Shown: piece after piece, positions 13,190 to 25,170 of the stretch | How positions within the stretch are numbered: the stretch's first letter is position 1 | How the letters are laid out: each line of letters starts with the position of its first letter | Translations under genes and position numbers: made by a program | Source: Sindora glabra | Taxonomy: Eukaryota > Streptophyta > Magnoliopsida > Fabales > Fabaceae | Assembly (NCBI GenBank): GCA_020226215.1 | Contig: CM035236.1 | Coordinates: 54,869,057 to 54,933,056 of the forward strand | Length of the DNA: 64,000 bases | Reading direction: 5' to 3' | The notes under the pieces: model-generated | Told to the model about the DNA's origin: nothing | The model's input: the letters and a program-made list of their open reading frames with translations, nothing else | The model's database searches: none

Positions 13190-14290
13190 TCCTTACATGC
13201 TTAAGAACCTCATGATTAGAATAGATGATAAATTTTTTAGGCCATAAATAATGTTGTTAAATTTCCAACACTCTAACCAATGCATATAGCTTTTTATCAT
13301 AAGTAAGATAGTTAAGAGTGGGTTCACTTATCTTTTCATAGAAATATGCAATTGGTTTGCCTTCTTACATAAGTACACCACTTATGCCAATTCCACTAGC
13401 ATTACATTCAGTTTCAAAAGTCTTACCAAAATCTGGAAAGGCTGGTAAAGTCATACTAGTGAACTTCTCCTTGATGGCTTTGAAGGCTTTCTTTTGAGCT
13501 TTTTCCCACTTAAAATAAACATTTTTTTGGTCAATTCATTCAGTGGGGTAGCTAATTTATTGAAGTCCTTCATAAACCTCTTATAGAAGCTTGCAAGTCT
13601 ATGAAAGCTCGTTACTTTTCTGATGGTGGTAACAGTTGGCTATTCGTAGCTTGCCTTGATCTTCTCTTTATCCACTTCTATACATTTATTGCTTATAACA
13701 TAGCCAAGAAAAATAACTTTATTTGTGCAAAAGTTATACTTTTTCAAATTGCCAAATGATTTTTCCTTTCTTAGAACCCCTAAAATTCATCTAAGGTGAT
13801 CCATATGTTTATTTAAGGTTCTGCTATACACAAGAATGTTATAAAATAAACTACTACAAATTTATCAATGTAAGCTCGTAATATATGATTCATTAGTCTC
13901 ATGAATGTACTAGGTGTATTAGTTAACCCAAAGGGCATAACTAACCATTCATAAAGTCCATATTTAGTATTAAATGCCATTTTCCATTCATCTCCTTCTT
14001 TCATTCTAATTTAATGGTAGTTACTTTTCAAATCAACTTTAAAGAAGATGATAGAACCAGTCAATTCATCAAGCATATCATCTAACCTACGAATAGGTTA
14101 ATAATATCTTACCATTATGTTATTAATGGCTCTATAGTCAATACATATCTTCCATGTACCATCCTTCTTAAGCATAAGTAATATTAGAACTGCATAGGGA
14201 CTAAAGCTCTCTCTTACATATCCCTTGTCCATCAACTTTTAAACTTGCTTTTGGATTTCCTTAGCCTTTTAAAGATTTATGTAGTATGTT
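13190..14290 (-). pseudogene. Gypsy reverse transcriptase and RNase H regions, broken
   Basis: Minus-strand reading gives the RT fingers and palm (LMLKKDGTWKICID near 14,180-14,140; [48 protein letters not shown], 14,010-13,890). In the catalytic box region VVVYF is followed by ITF instead of two aspartates, because of a small indel near 13,845. RNase H follows: [43 protein letters not shown] and YLWPKKFIIYSNHE (about 13,435-13,200). Together these copied element RNA into DNA. The lost YxDD pair and stops show this copy is dead. Confidence 0.88.
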
Positions 14291-14976
14291 GGATGATTAG
14301 GCAAAGATGTTTTGAGAATGAAATCAATTTAATATTTTATCCATCTAATTGGTGCTAACCCTAAAGGTAACTTATTAAGAAATATATCCTCATATTCTTG
14401 TAAAAGAGACAAAATAATACTAGGCAATATAGAGGCTAAGTTTCTAGTGTTCAACATAGCCTCTTTGTACATAAGTACTATGAGGTTTTGTTAAAAAAAC
14501 AAAGCTTATTTAATCTTACTCTTTTTTGCCACTAGAAAGCTCTTCTCTCCTTTTCCCTTCAATTTTTCTTTTCTTTCTTTCTTTCCTTTTAGCTGGCTTT
14601 CTTTTTCTAGCTTTTTCTTACTTTTATTTTCATTCTATTTCTTTTAATATTCTTTCTTGCTCTCACTCTCTTCTTTCTTTTCTTTCTTGGTTTGATTGTC
14701 CAATATTTTCTTTGGGAACATAAGAGAGAGAGTTATAAGTTTCCCTCAAAGTATAAAAGAAAAACAATTTGAAAACCCATCATGTATGACTCAACTATTA
14801 TACTACCAATGTCTACCTAATAAGAGATAACATGCTTTCATAGGTACAATATCGCATAGTACTTCATCTCTATATTTGCTAATAGAAAAGAAAACTTTCA
14901 CCTGTTTTGTCACCTTCATTTCACCACACTTATTGAGCCATTAGAACCTATAGGGATAGTTGTGCTTGAGTGTACG
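14291..14976 (-). other. Lysine/glutamate-rich spacer between protease and RT
   Basis: On the minus strand 14,730-14,530 reads as a charged KE-rich, stop-ridden tract (a long pyrimidine-rich strand on +). It sits where gypsy polyproteins have a variable linker before RT. The open frame on the + strand at 14,526-14,723 is its shadow. Confidence 0.6.
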
Positions 14977-15165
14977 TTAGCTTAACTTCTCTACTAATTC
15001 AACACTTACCACATTGCTACAACTTCTATTGTCAATAATTACATTACATACCTTGTATCGGATTAGGCAATGTGTGTGGAACAAGTTTTCTCTTTGGTTG
15101 TTCTCTTCTTTCATCATTTGAGTGCTAAGTGTTCTTCTAACCATTAGAAGTTCTCCTTCCATTGC
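14977..15165 (-). pseudogene. Gypsy aspartic protease region
   Basis: The 61-codon open piece reads EGELLMVRRTLS, then FHTHCLIRYKVCNVIIDNRSCSNV and VELVEKL. This is the retropepsin context, in which the active site is normally D-(G/S)-G-S/T. Here it reads DNRS, so the conserved glycine after the aspartate context is lost. The protease would have cleaved the gag-pol polyprotein. Confidence 0.75.
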
Positions 15166-15239
15166 ATTTTCTTCATTATCATTAGGTAGCTCCTATTTCT
15201 CCTCAGTGGTTTCTTCTTCAATCTCCTAATCATCATGTT

Positions 15240-16310
15240 GGTTAATAATCATGGTGTGCTTGTTAGGGAACTTGTTAGAAATATATCCTCTACTTTGGCA
15301 CTTGAAGCACCTTATGTCACGGTGTTTTGTTAGATTAGGTTTTGCTTGAACTTTCTTGGGAGGGCTAGCTAGCTTCTTAACTTTCTTTGAATCAACCTTT
15401 TTAGAATTTAAAATAAAAGGAGTGTCTTGCTTTAAGTTGTTCCTCTATGAGTTAAATGAACTTGAATTGGAGCTCTTCCTTGCATTATTTCTTCTCTTGA
15501 GTTATTGTTCAACCTTGATAGCTTGATGTACCATCTCTTGAAGCTTTATATAGTGATACATCTCCATAGCATCAACTATATCATGATTAAGTCCATGCAA
15601 GAAATAAGTCATTGTTGCCTCTCAATCCTTTAATATGTTGGCTTTAATCATGGCAATCTCTATTTCTTTATGGTATTCATCTACAATCTTTGATCCTTGA
15701 ATTAGGTGCTCAGCTTATTGTGAAGCTTTTTATGGTAGTAAGATGGAATGAACTACCTCATCATGATTGTTTTCATCTCTTCCTATATGGTAATATGACA
15801 TTTTCCATGGCGAACTCTCTCTTTTTGCATATGATCCCACTAAATAAGAGCATAATCAGTAAATTCAAGAGCTATAAGTTTTAATTTTTTCCTTTTAGAG
15901 TATTTATGGCATGAAAAAATCTATTCAACTCACATCTCCTACTCCAAATATCCCTTAGGATCATTTTTTCTTTGAAATGAAGGAACTTTAATTTTAATTC
16001 CTCCAAAATCTTCTTCTCTATTTCTATACCTCTTTATTTTTTCTTAATTAGGCCTCCTCCCTTTTAATTGGTAATCTTCATATTCATCCTCCTTATCTCC
16101 GCTTTTCGCATTTCTATAAGATTGCTCATCTTGCCTTGGGTTGTTTAAAGGGTTTTGTTATGCAACCACATGATTCTCCATTTGTTCCAACTGTTCATGA
16201 AGCCTTTTTAACTTTCTATTAAACAACCTTTCAAGATGGCTTACCAATACTTGCATTTGGATAGGGGCTAATCCTACTTATGGAATGTCTTCTCATTTCC
16301 TGCCATGTTA
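15240..16310 (-). pseudogene. Gypsy gag region with eroded CCHC knuckle
   Basis: Minus-strand frames show a coiled segment (VSHLERLFNRKLKRLHEQLEQM, about 16,260-16,170), FGGIKIKVPSFQRKNDPKGYLEWE (about 16,000-15,930), the retrotransposon-gag core (IALEFTDYALI, WEEMKTIM-like stretch, QRLVDEYHKEIEIAMIKANI, MTYFLHGLNHDIVDAMEMYHY, about 15,880-15,545), and a knuckle CFKCQSRGYISNKF near 15,320-15,270. In the knuckle the expected His is Tyr and the last Cys is Phe. Gag packages the element RNA. Several stops interrupt it. Confidence 0.85.
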
Positions 16311-16832
16311 GTGAAAAAAAATAGATATAATATATAATCTCATAAATTCTCTCCACTTAGTGTTTTCACTCCTTTCTTGATAATCTCACTAACTTTTGAT
16401 CCTTAAATATCTTCCTAAGCTCTTATGCAACCTAAATCCTTATTAGTGATTTAATAATGCCAATTTCTTAACTTTAACCAAGCATATGAAAGTAAATGGT
16501 CAGAATAGGTCACAAAATAAAGGATAGGGTCTATTAGGCTAGGGATTCAATGAAAATAAGGGAACTTCTTAGTTATGCAGAACAAAGTTTATCATTATGA
16601 GCTAATGCACAACTATGCAATTCTATAAATTTGAAAATTCAATCAAATTGTAAGGAAATGAATAAAGCATGTAACTAAATTATCATTTCTTTTCTTTAAT
16701 AATTTTTTCATGAATTTTTTCTTTTTTTATGCTTTTTGCTTAAAATTTTCTTTTTTTAACATGAATTTCTCTTTTTTATATATATGGCAAAAACAAAAGG
16801 ATAAGATGAAACACTTACGGTGTTAACCAAGA
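16311..16832. other. Gypsy 5' untranslated internal region
   Basis: AT-rich leader between the gag start and the primer-binding site. It is T-rich near 16,690-16,780, and no gene is seen. Confidence 0.5.
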
Positions 16833-16845
16833 GCTCTTGATACTA
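16833..16845 (-). other. Primer-binding-site-like sequence of the gypsy element
   Basis: On the minus strand TAGTATCAAGAGC lies two bases inside the LTR end (CCCATCA). It resembles TGGTATCAGAGC, the common plant site complementary to the 3' end of initiator tRNA-Met, with changes. Confidence 0.65.
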
Positions 16846-16847
16846 AA

Positions 16848-18353
16848 TGATGGGAAATCATTAAAGGTGGCCTGATTTTCATAGCATAGGTTATTCAAGA
16901 AAATCAAACAAAGTAAAAAGAAGGATATGAGTGCCATACTCCAAATTGAAGAAAGGAATTGGGAGTGATAAGTTCTAAATATAGGTTGTTTAATGACCTA
17001 ACAAATGCAAATAGCTAACTAACGTTATATGAAACATGACCTACTACTTAGACCTCTTGCCTAACCATGAACACAAGTTAATTAATTCATACAATAACAC
17101 ACTTAGGTTAAAGCACAAATTAGAGGATTTTATAAATTTCAATCACTAATCTTATAAGGAAGATTGACAAAGTAAGGTTTTACAAGAGTATAAGAAGATA
17201 AAATTATCACATTTTGCAAAACAACACTTAATTTTGAAGTATATTCATCAATTAGTGAATTTTAAGTTACATACCTTCCTATTTATACTAGTCCTAGCTG
17301 AGAAGCTACTTTATGATTCCTTGAAAATCCTAAGACTCTTAGTAAATTATAAATAGTAAATGCCACACTAAGAAAAATACAAAGCTTTTGACTCTTATGT
17401 AATTAAAATTGAAAAATATCTTCATATTTTCTTTATTTGTTACACTCCATATTGAAAAAATATCTCTAAATTTGCTGCACTCCATATTGGGAATATATCT
17501 CTAGATTTGTAGCACTCCATATTAGGAAAATATTTTTAAATTTCTTTATTTGTTGCACTCTATATTAGGTCATGAATTGCTTAGGCTTGAATAAGCATAA
17601 CTTCAACCCTATTTGCCTCTTCTATTTAGGCTCTATTCCCTTGGGCTAGAGTTACAATCACATGGACTCCAATTACCTCTTGTATCCTTTTGAGCCATCC
17701 TCTTGTCATCGAGCCTTCACTTAGAGTCAAGTCCTTCTCCACTTGAGCTTGATCATGCAAAGTGCCAGCTAGGTTTATAACAGCTTTATGAATTTGAATC
17801 ACAAATCTTATAAGGAAGATTGACAAAGCCAAGTTTCACGAGAGCATAAGAAGATAAAATTCTCACACTTTGGAGAAGAAACACTCAATTTTGAAGTATA
17901 TTCATCAACTGGTGAATTTTGAGTTACATACCTTCTTATTTATACTAATCTTAACTAATAAGCTACTTTGTGATTCCTTAAAAACCATAAGAAGACTCCT
18001 AGTAAATTACAAATAGTAAATACCACATTAAGGAGAATACAAAGCTTTGACTATCATGTAATTAAAATTGGAAAACATCCTTATATTTTTTTTATTTGTT
18101 GCACTCCATATTGGGAAAATATCTCCAGATTTGTTAAACTCCATATTATGAAAATATCTTCAAATTTCTTTATTTGTTACACTCCATATTGGGTTATGAT
18201 TTTCTTAGGCTTGAATAACCAGAGCTTTAGCCTTATTTGCCTCTTCTATTCGGGCTCCATTCCCTTAAGCAAAATTAGAATCACATGGGATTCAATTGCC
18301 TTTTGTATCCTTTTGAGCCTACCTCTTGTCAAGTATTAGTCAAGTTCATATTA
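16848..18353 (-). repeat. 5' LTR of the gypsy element (right), with internal duplication
   Basis: Begins on the + strand at TGATGGG and ends near 'GTTCATATTA' (18,344-18,353), matching the end of the left LTR. A unit starting 'AATCACxAATCTTATAAGG' occurs at 17,141 and again at 17,797, so the LTR holds two copies with a period of about 656 bp. Each contains the 35-bp minisatellite whose unit reads 'ATTGGGAAAATATCTxxAG' followed by 'ATTTGTTGCACTCC'. The second copy lacks about 60 bp near 18,328. Confidence 0.75.
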
Positions 18354-19204
18354 TTTTCTAACCAAATCCTATTTTGTTGTATTTATTTTATGATTTAAAT
18401 TTAAGTTTTGAAAAGAAACTTATTTTCTTGAAAAGAATCTGAAGAGTATTTCAACAGTTTTTATTCAAAATGCCTTTTTATTTTCTTAAGAAATTTATAA
18501 GAATAAGTTATTCAAATAGTTTTATAAATCTATTTTCAAAGTCTATTTACTAAAAGAATAAGTCTTCTATATTTTTGTTAGATAGATATAAACTACTGCA
18601 TTACTTTTCATCAAAATAATTTTTCAAATACTTTACCATTTTTAATGGAGGCTATGTTTATAAAAATATTAATTATTTTCTTCCAAAAGAATTTTTTTTG
18701 AAATCTTAATTATCTAGATTTTATAACACATATTATCTTAATAAAGGTTTGGAAACTTGCATGTATAAATATGCATAAAAAATTAGTGAAATTCCAAATA
18801 TTAGATTTATGCATATTGCATATTTTCATAAAATAGTAAAGTTTTAAAAAGGTAATTTTGTGAAAAAGCTTGCAAATATATCTAGTTAATATTTTTATGC
18901 CAATCATGATAGTCTAGAAATGGATTATGATAAAAAAAAGTTGAATAAATTCAACGTCCTACCAAAAATGTATATTTTGAGTTTAAAACTTTGAAAAACT
19001 ATAATTTTATACTTACTTATCCATTTAGGGTAAATTTTATATAATTTCATGTAAATTTTTAAGGTTTATCTATTTATAAAAACCTAATAAGGTTTTTCCC
19101 ATCTCAAAATCCCCAAAAATGGCTATTTTCTTGGACTTTTTTTTTTACTTTTCTCTATCTTTGATCATTATTTAACTGATTTTGAACTCTATTGAAATAT
19201 TTTA
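18354..19204. other. AT-rich spacer
   Basis: No gene was recognised. Short open frames at 18,148-18,339 and 18,710-18,907 have the composition of random AT-rich DNA. Confidence 0.5.
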
Positions 19205-19540
19205 TGAAACATATAATAAGTATTTAAAACTTAGATGTAACCTTGAAAATTATACAAAAGGGCACACAAACAAAAATCTCTTAAAAAACCTGCACAAAAA
19301 ATCAAAAAAATGGAAAAGGCAAAGATCTGAGAAATAAAAGCAAGAAAGGCATTTGGGGTGACTTCAAAGTCTACTACATTTATCAAATATATAATAAGTA
19401 CTCAAAACTTAAATACAACCTTGGAAGTTGTAAAAAAGAAACCTTAAATAAAACCTCTTAAAAAACTTATACAAAATATTAAAGAAATAGATGAGATGAA
19501 GATCTAAGAAACTGAAGTAAGAAAGATATCTTGAATCAGT
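19205..19540. repeat. Tandem duplication, period about 178 bp
   Basis: 'AAACATATAATAAGTATTTAAAACTT' context at 19,207 recurs at 19,385 with the same downstream landmarks: 'ACAACCTTGGAAxTT', 'CTCTTAAAAAAC', 'AAAGATCTGAGAAA' and 'AAGAAAG'. It lies just before a palindrome array and may belong to the same transposon. Confidence 0.65.
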
Positions 19541-19739
19541 AGCATGGAATATGGCATTTACTTCATACTCAATGTTAGTTGAAAGAGTATTAGTAGCTCA
19601 CTAACATGTAGTAAAGGATAAAATGACAACTAGAGTTTTGTAGAAGGAGCTAGATGGAGACAAAGGCAGAGCTTAGAAAAAAGGGGAAAGTTAGAGTGAT
19701 AATAATAAAAAAATAAGATATGCTTTATTTATAATGTCA

Positions 19740-20530
19740 AAATGTCACCAACTTTAAACATTAGTTATTAACACAAACCAATGTCTTATGTATCACTATT
19801 CTCCAAGTAACTAACTATTGCTAAACTATTAAACTTCAATTAAGTACAAAATCAATGTGTAATATTTTCCAACCAATCTTTTGAAATATCTTTAGATGAC
19901 AATTGTAAACAAAATTAATATCTTAAGTTTTCACATATTCTTAGTAACCTCATATATACTATCACCTTAGACATCACTTTAGTTCAAAACTAGCTTGTTA
20001 AATTTTGACATTTTTCTTACCAAATTTTTGTAATACATTTAGATGTCAGTTAATTTCAAAACTGACATATTACATTTCCTCATTTTCATAACAACTTTTA
20101 AATTTCATACATTTTAATATTGATTAAGTTAAAAATCAATATCATAAGTTTTTTTAATAATTTTAAAAATGCTACTACATCTAAATAAATGCTAGTTAAT
20201 TCAAAAAATAACATCTTAAGCTTCATCATTTTTCTAGAAACCTTTAAATGTCATACAATTTGACATTGATTAAGTAAAAAATTGATATTTTAACTTTTAT
20301 AATAATTTCAAAAATATCATCATATCTAAATAAATGTCAGTTAATTATAAAACTAACGTTTTAAGTTTCCTCATTTTCCTAATACCTTACATTATGATGT
20401 CGATTAAGTAAAAAATTATCATCTTAAATTCTTTAATAATTTCAAAAATGCAACCTTGTTAATATAGAGCCAATGTTCACTTAAGATGATGCCTATGTAG
20501 CGATATGGTATCCTATTTCTGTAGAGTTGA
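19740..20530. repeat. Array of short palindromes in a 73/146-bp rhythm (CACTA-like subterminal repeats)
   Basis: Clear hairpins are ATGTCAGTT(20,043)...AACTGACAT(20,060) and ATATTGATT(20,117)...AATCAATAT(20,134). Related, eroded copies occur at 20,189, 20,263, 20,334 and 20,397. The first type recurs at intervals of 146 and 145 bp. The second lies about halfway between, giving a half-period of about 73 bp. Arrays of GTCGGTT/AACCGAC-type palindromes are known from subterminal regions of plant CACTA elements, where transposase binds. A weak terminus-like TTTCTGTAGAG lies near 20,515-20,525. No transposase was found nearby. Confidence 0.6.
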
Positions 20531-20744
20531 TTTTAGCCCAAGTGCCAGCATTAGTTAGTTTAGGTAGTTCATATTTTCGAGTGGCATAATTAATGCCCAT
20601 CCACCTTAGTTGGAGAAAAATTTCTCTTTTCATATCATATAGTTATTACTTTTTATTTCAAGAATGTTATTATTTATTTATTTATTTTTTTTACATAAAA
20701 ATATTTATAGATTGTATAATTGTATATACTTACTTATATTACAA

Positions 20745-21150
20745 AAATTTAGATAGACAAGTGTGTGTATATCATGTTTTACCAATGCTAAACATGTAGG
20801 TTATACTTCATATGTTATATGAATTAAATAGCAAATAGAAATTGTCTGTGTCTAATTTTTAATTAGAAGATTCATAAATAAACTTAATGATGCAAATAGA
20901 CATATATCATATTTTACCAATGTAAAACATATAAGTCACACATAAAAATATGAATCAAATACCAAATGATAACTATTCATGGGTTAAGCTTTTAATCAAA
21001 AGATTCATATACAAATTTTATGAAGAAAATAAATAGATATCATGTTTTATCAATGTAAAACATATAAATTATGCTTAAAACATGAACCAAATTCCATATG
21101 AAATTTCTTATCACCTAAGTTTTTAACTAAAAATTCATATATTAACTTCA
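20745..21150. repeat. Three tandem copies of a 135-bp unit
   Basis: 'TATCATxTTTTAxCAATGxxAAACAT' occurs at 20,769, 20,905 and 21,038 (periods 136 and 133). In each unit it is followed by an 'ATGAAxxAAATxxCAAATG' segment and an 'AAAxATTCATAxA' segment. It is non-coding. Confidence 0.7.
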
Positions 21151-22205
21151 TGATAAACCTATTAAATTATATTCCATTTCTTGATTCTTATGAGTAAATT
21201 AGAAAAATAATTTGTTATTTCATCCTAATTTATCATACAAATATAATAAAATTTTCTATGGTATAAAATTTATTATATTCAAATATGATTAATCATAATT
21301 GATGTGATTTTTCTATATGTGATCCAAAAATACTTTAGCATAATTAAATATTTGTGACTAATTTTTAATTAATTAAAATTACATGGAAACATGACATCCA
21401 ATTTTATGCATAAGATAATATAATCAATTATAAATATATCAACATGTAATAAGTAGACAAAAATACATCCTTATTTTTATGCATAAAATCAAGCATGCCA
21501 AATTAGTCTTCGTTTTCTTAAAATTAGTAAAGCATGCTAGAGATTGTATAAAATGTAATTAAATTTAATCATAAAGGTTTTTCACACATTCATACACTAT
21601 AACAAGTGTGGAAGCCATAGTGATAATTAATATTATCAAATAAATTTGTGATCAACTATAAATTGTAGTATAATATGTAATGATTAAGCTCTTAATCTAG
21701 TAAATCAAAACCTAAAAAGTTTATTTAATAGTACACAATAACATTATTTTAGAAAATATTAGTAAATTCTAAGCACCTTCATACAATTATACTAATAATT
21801 GTGTATCCATGATTTACAGATAATGCTAATATAGAATACTTTAAATAATACAAAAATGGAATAATTTTAATCTTTAAAAAGAGGAAACAAAAGGTTGGTC
21901 AATTTTAGAAGGATAAAGAATCAAAACAACAAAATAAGTTTTGACATTTTAACATAAAATTCAAACACATCAAGGCAGAGGTTAAAATCACTTTGATACT
22001 AACTGTTAGATAACATGAATAATCAAATACATTTTATAAAGAAAAATAGTGAACTAAATAAAAGTGCATAAATGGATGAAGAACTTCTAACCATTGATAT
22101 ATAATACATGCAGTGTGTGTATAGGCACTTCTAAACTCTAGTAAACTCTACTCGATGGTGTATTTTGTAAAATGCTTAGTTTAGGAACCTTTCCAATCAA
22201 TTTTT
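21151..22205. other. AT-rich spacer
   Basis: Nothing recognised on either strand. Confidence 0.5.
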
Positions 22206-22223
22206 CATACATACATACATACA

Positions 22224-22257
<34 letters not shown>

Positions 22258-22265
22258 CACACACA
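22206..22265. repeat. (CATA)n microsatellite with a CA tail
   Basis: About 12 perfect tetranucleotide units are followed by TATACACACACACA. It is a typical polymorphic simple repeat. Confidence 0.95.
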
Positions 22266-24600
22266 TTAGTTTCATCTTTCCATTAAGGATAAAACATGAA
22301 CCGTTATATGAATGTGAATGAATTCATGTATAATATACATAGTAATTATAGGTACTGAATTTCTACTAAATGCCCATTCAATTCAAAATTAAAAAGTAAT
22401 AAAATATGAAATATATAACAATAATAATGAATGAAGGCTTAAGGTGTACGTCTATTAAATATTAATGATAAGGAATTAAGGTATTAAGTAAACACTTATT
22501 AAAAATTAATAATAAGAAATAATATTTAAGATAATATTCATTAAATAGCGTTAATAATGAGTAATGAACGTGCAAAATAAATTCAATTCAATATCAATAG
22601 TAAAAAGATGAATACACTAATTTTCCACTTAAAAATTTTGAATTTAAAACTTTTTTATCTTTCTATTTAAGAGGGATTAAAATAAAATTTTATATTGCAA
22701 ATCAAATACAATGAGAGTCCATTAAATCCAGGATAACTAAGAAAGTAAAAGGGAATTAAGTGTTTTCATTCTCTTTGTATGTGTTTAGTTAAGAAAAATC
22801 TAATTTCCATTCTCCATTTTTCCTTAGTGAGATTACTTTAAGATAACATTTGGTTTATAGAATTTTATATTCCCAAAAAAGTGTATATTTTGAAAATTAT
22901 AATTCTTGAAAATTTAATTAATAAGAATGTAATACTCCTATATTTGATTTATTATAAATTTTTATGAAATATTTTACCAAATTCCTATGTATATTATATT
23001 ACTATATTTGGTCCATATTTGATATTCTAAAAAAATTTTAAATTATTTCAAAAATATTCTTATTAAGTATTTTTATTATAAAATATAATATAATAAATCA
23101 TATTTTTATTTAAAAATATATAAATAATTAAAATTTTTTTAACACCCAATAAATTAAGTTTTAATATTTAACACCTAAAACTTCATTGAAATGTATATAT
23201 AAATATTTTTTACTTTATTATATTTTAATATTTAATATATTATATATTGTAATTAATACATTCTTTATTTACAATAAATTAATATTATTATTTTATATTT
23301 TTATGTATAAATATGTATTTTTTTAAAAAAAATTCAACCCTATTGTATAATTCTTCAATGAAAGGAATCATATGTATATATAAATATATTAAAATAACAT
23401 TCTAAATACTAGGAAGAATAATAGAAAAGGAATTGCAATTAAAAAATTAATATCATTGTATTTCTTAATAATAAAAATATTTTAAAAATAAAGTGATAAT
23501 TATTTCATAATTTAAATTAAAAATTATTTGATAAAGTGATAAATAAAAGAGAGAATTAAATGTAAGAATAATTCTTTCCTTTTATTTTACTATCCACATT
23601 TCCATTTCACGAAGATCTAAGATACTCACTTCCCCTTATGAGAATATTTTGCAAGAAAGTTAAGTTAAAAATATTTCCAAGAATATGACATTCCTAAGTA
23701 TTTTTTAAACTTTAAACTAAATATGAAAATGTAATATTTTTTTAAAACATTCTCAAGAATGTTAAAAATATTTAGCAAGTATGACTCCCCCTAAATATCT
23801 CAAGGACTAAAATTCGCTCATTCTAAACTTTAGATTTATCATCTTTGGATGATGATATTGTTGATGATGATGATGATGATATAGTAAATATTAAATATAA
23901 TTATAATAATAAATATTATAAAATATTTTATAAAAATAATTAACATTAATAATATTAATAAAATAAAAATACCAAATATTGATAATAATATAATAATAAA
24001 AACAATAGTAATTACAAATTAATAAGAATAATGAAATTAAAAAATAAAATATTTATAACAATAAAATATTAATAATTATCCATATTAAAATAATAAATAA
24101 TTATAAAAACAACAATATTAGTTAAAAGGGATAAAAAAGATAATAAAATACTTAATAATAAAATAATTAATAATATTAATAAAATAATAATAATAATAAT
24201 AAACACTAACAATGATATAATAATAAAAATTCAAAAAAATTTCACTTGTACTAATTTTTAACAAAATGAATCAAGGCAATTTTGATTTCCCTTTAACAGA
24301 ATGAATCAAGACAATTCAATTTCCCCTTTAATTTAAAGTGAATAGTTATGAAATATTCATTTTCCTTCTTCTGTCTGGTATCCTTGGTTGGCCCTATCCC
24401 CTTTTTCTAGTAAACGTCCCTAAAATTAGAATACTAGAAGGCAAAAAGTGCAGGAAACAAAAGCCAAAAAGTGCAGGAAAAACATAAGGTTGAGTGACGG
24501 TGAGAGTTAAAAGGTTCAAAGTCCAAAGAAAACTCAGAAGAATCCAGTGAAATAAAAGAATTATAAGAAGGTTCCAGGAATCAAGGGTCAAGATCATGTG
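22266..24600. other. Long AT-rich spacer upstream of the CLE gene
   Basis: No gene was recognised. It has GAT triplets at about 23,860-23,880 and an AAT/TAA-rich stretch at about 23,900-24,230. The open frame at 24,394-24,597 (minus) has no recognisable family. Confidence 0.5.
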
Positions 24601-24795
24601 ACTACATCCTTAAGACAAGGAAAGCACCCAATGTCTTAGGTTTTTCTCTCTCCTCTTCTAAAACCAATTTCCATTTACACTCTTCGGTACTATTTTGTGT
24701 CTTTTAGTCTCTGATAGAGATTTCCTTTTTGTGTATTATATGTTCATTTTCTGAAGGAAACTACTTTCTAGAGACAAGATCTTCAGAAAACTGCC

Positions 24796-25170
24796 ATGAT
24801 AGGTTTAAGAGAAAGAGAAGGGACAAGAGAAAGAAGGCTTTGTGGAGCTAAAGCTGCAATTTTCTTCTTGTGGGTCATCTTAGTTTTTGCTCTAATAAGC
24901 TTGCTTTTGTCCATTCACAATGAAAGCAGCAGCAGCAGTTACAGCAGGAGTAGCAGCAGCAGAGGCAACCAGTTAATGAGGCTGCCGCGGCCGCTGTCAC
25001 CATCACCAAGGAGAAAACGAAGTAGTTTTAGCATGTCATTGTTTTATGCACCATCAAGAACTGCTGCTACTTCTGAAGCTCAGTTTGTGGCCACAAATGG
25101 TGATCCAGACACCTTTTATGAAGATGATAAAAGAGTAATTCACACAGGTCCAAATCCTCTTCATAATTAG
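24796..25170 (+). CDS. CLE signalling peptide precursor, CLE16/17-type
   Basis: A 124-residue single-exon precursor. Residues 1-17 are basic. Residues 18-40 form one hydrophobic segment (AAIFFLWVILVFALISLLL) that should act as signal peptide or anchor for secretion. Residues 43-90 are a variable Ser/Arg-rich region, including runs of Ser from AGC codons. The last 12 residues, 113-124, are the CLE box RVIHTGPNPLHN, and the stop follows at once. Mature CLE peptides are 12-13 residues, with hydroxylated and arabinosylated prolines, and bind leucine-rich-repeat receptor kinases in the apoplast. The His-Thr-Gly-Pro-Asn core is closest, from memory, to Arabidopsis CLE17 (RVVHTGPNPLHN) and CLE16. 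The start at 24,796 is the first ATG in frame and gives the usual length (about 80-120). An AATAAA at 25,685 is a candidate poly(A) signal. Assignment to the CLE family is nearly certain; the exact orthologue is inferred. Confidence 0.95.
   Translation: MIGLREREGTRERRLCGAKAAIFFLWVILVFALISLLLSIHNESSSSSYSRSSSSRGNQLMRLPRPLSPSPRRKRSSFSMSLFYAPSRTAATSEAQFVATNGDPDTFYEDDKRVIHTGPNPLHN

Larger units (their letters stand above)
9178..18353 (-). mobile_element. Ty3/gypsy LTR retrotransposon, decayed, with nested insertion
   Basis: Long terminal repeats flank an internal region of about 5.0 kb that reads gag, protease, reverse transcriptase, RNase H, integrase on the minus strand. This is the Ty3/gypsy order. 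A primer-binding-site-like sequence abuts the right LTR and a purine tract abuts the left one, which fixes the orientation. Every domain carries stops or frameshifts, so the copy is dead. The left LTR lacks the part matching 16,848-17,340 and is split by a separate insertion at about 9,334-10,880. No target duplication could be matched, because the left end is truncated. The clade is left open; I see no clear chromodomain after the integrase. Confidence 0.88.

Noticed and set aside
14526..14723. 65-codon ORF on the + strand in the gypsy element
   Set aside because: It is antisense to the KE-rich gypsy linker.
22740..23790. Large MITE upstream of the CLE gene
   Set aside because: Ends such as CATTTGGTTTATAG and the complement of CTTTAAACTAAATATG are only loosely alike, and no target duplication could be fixed.
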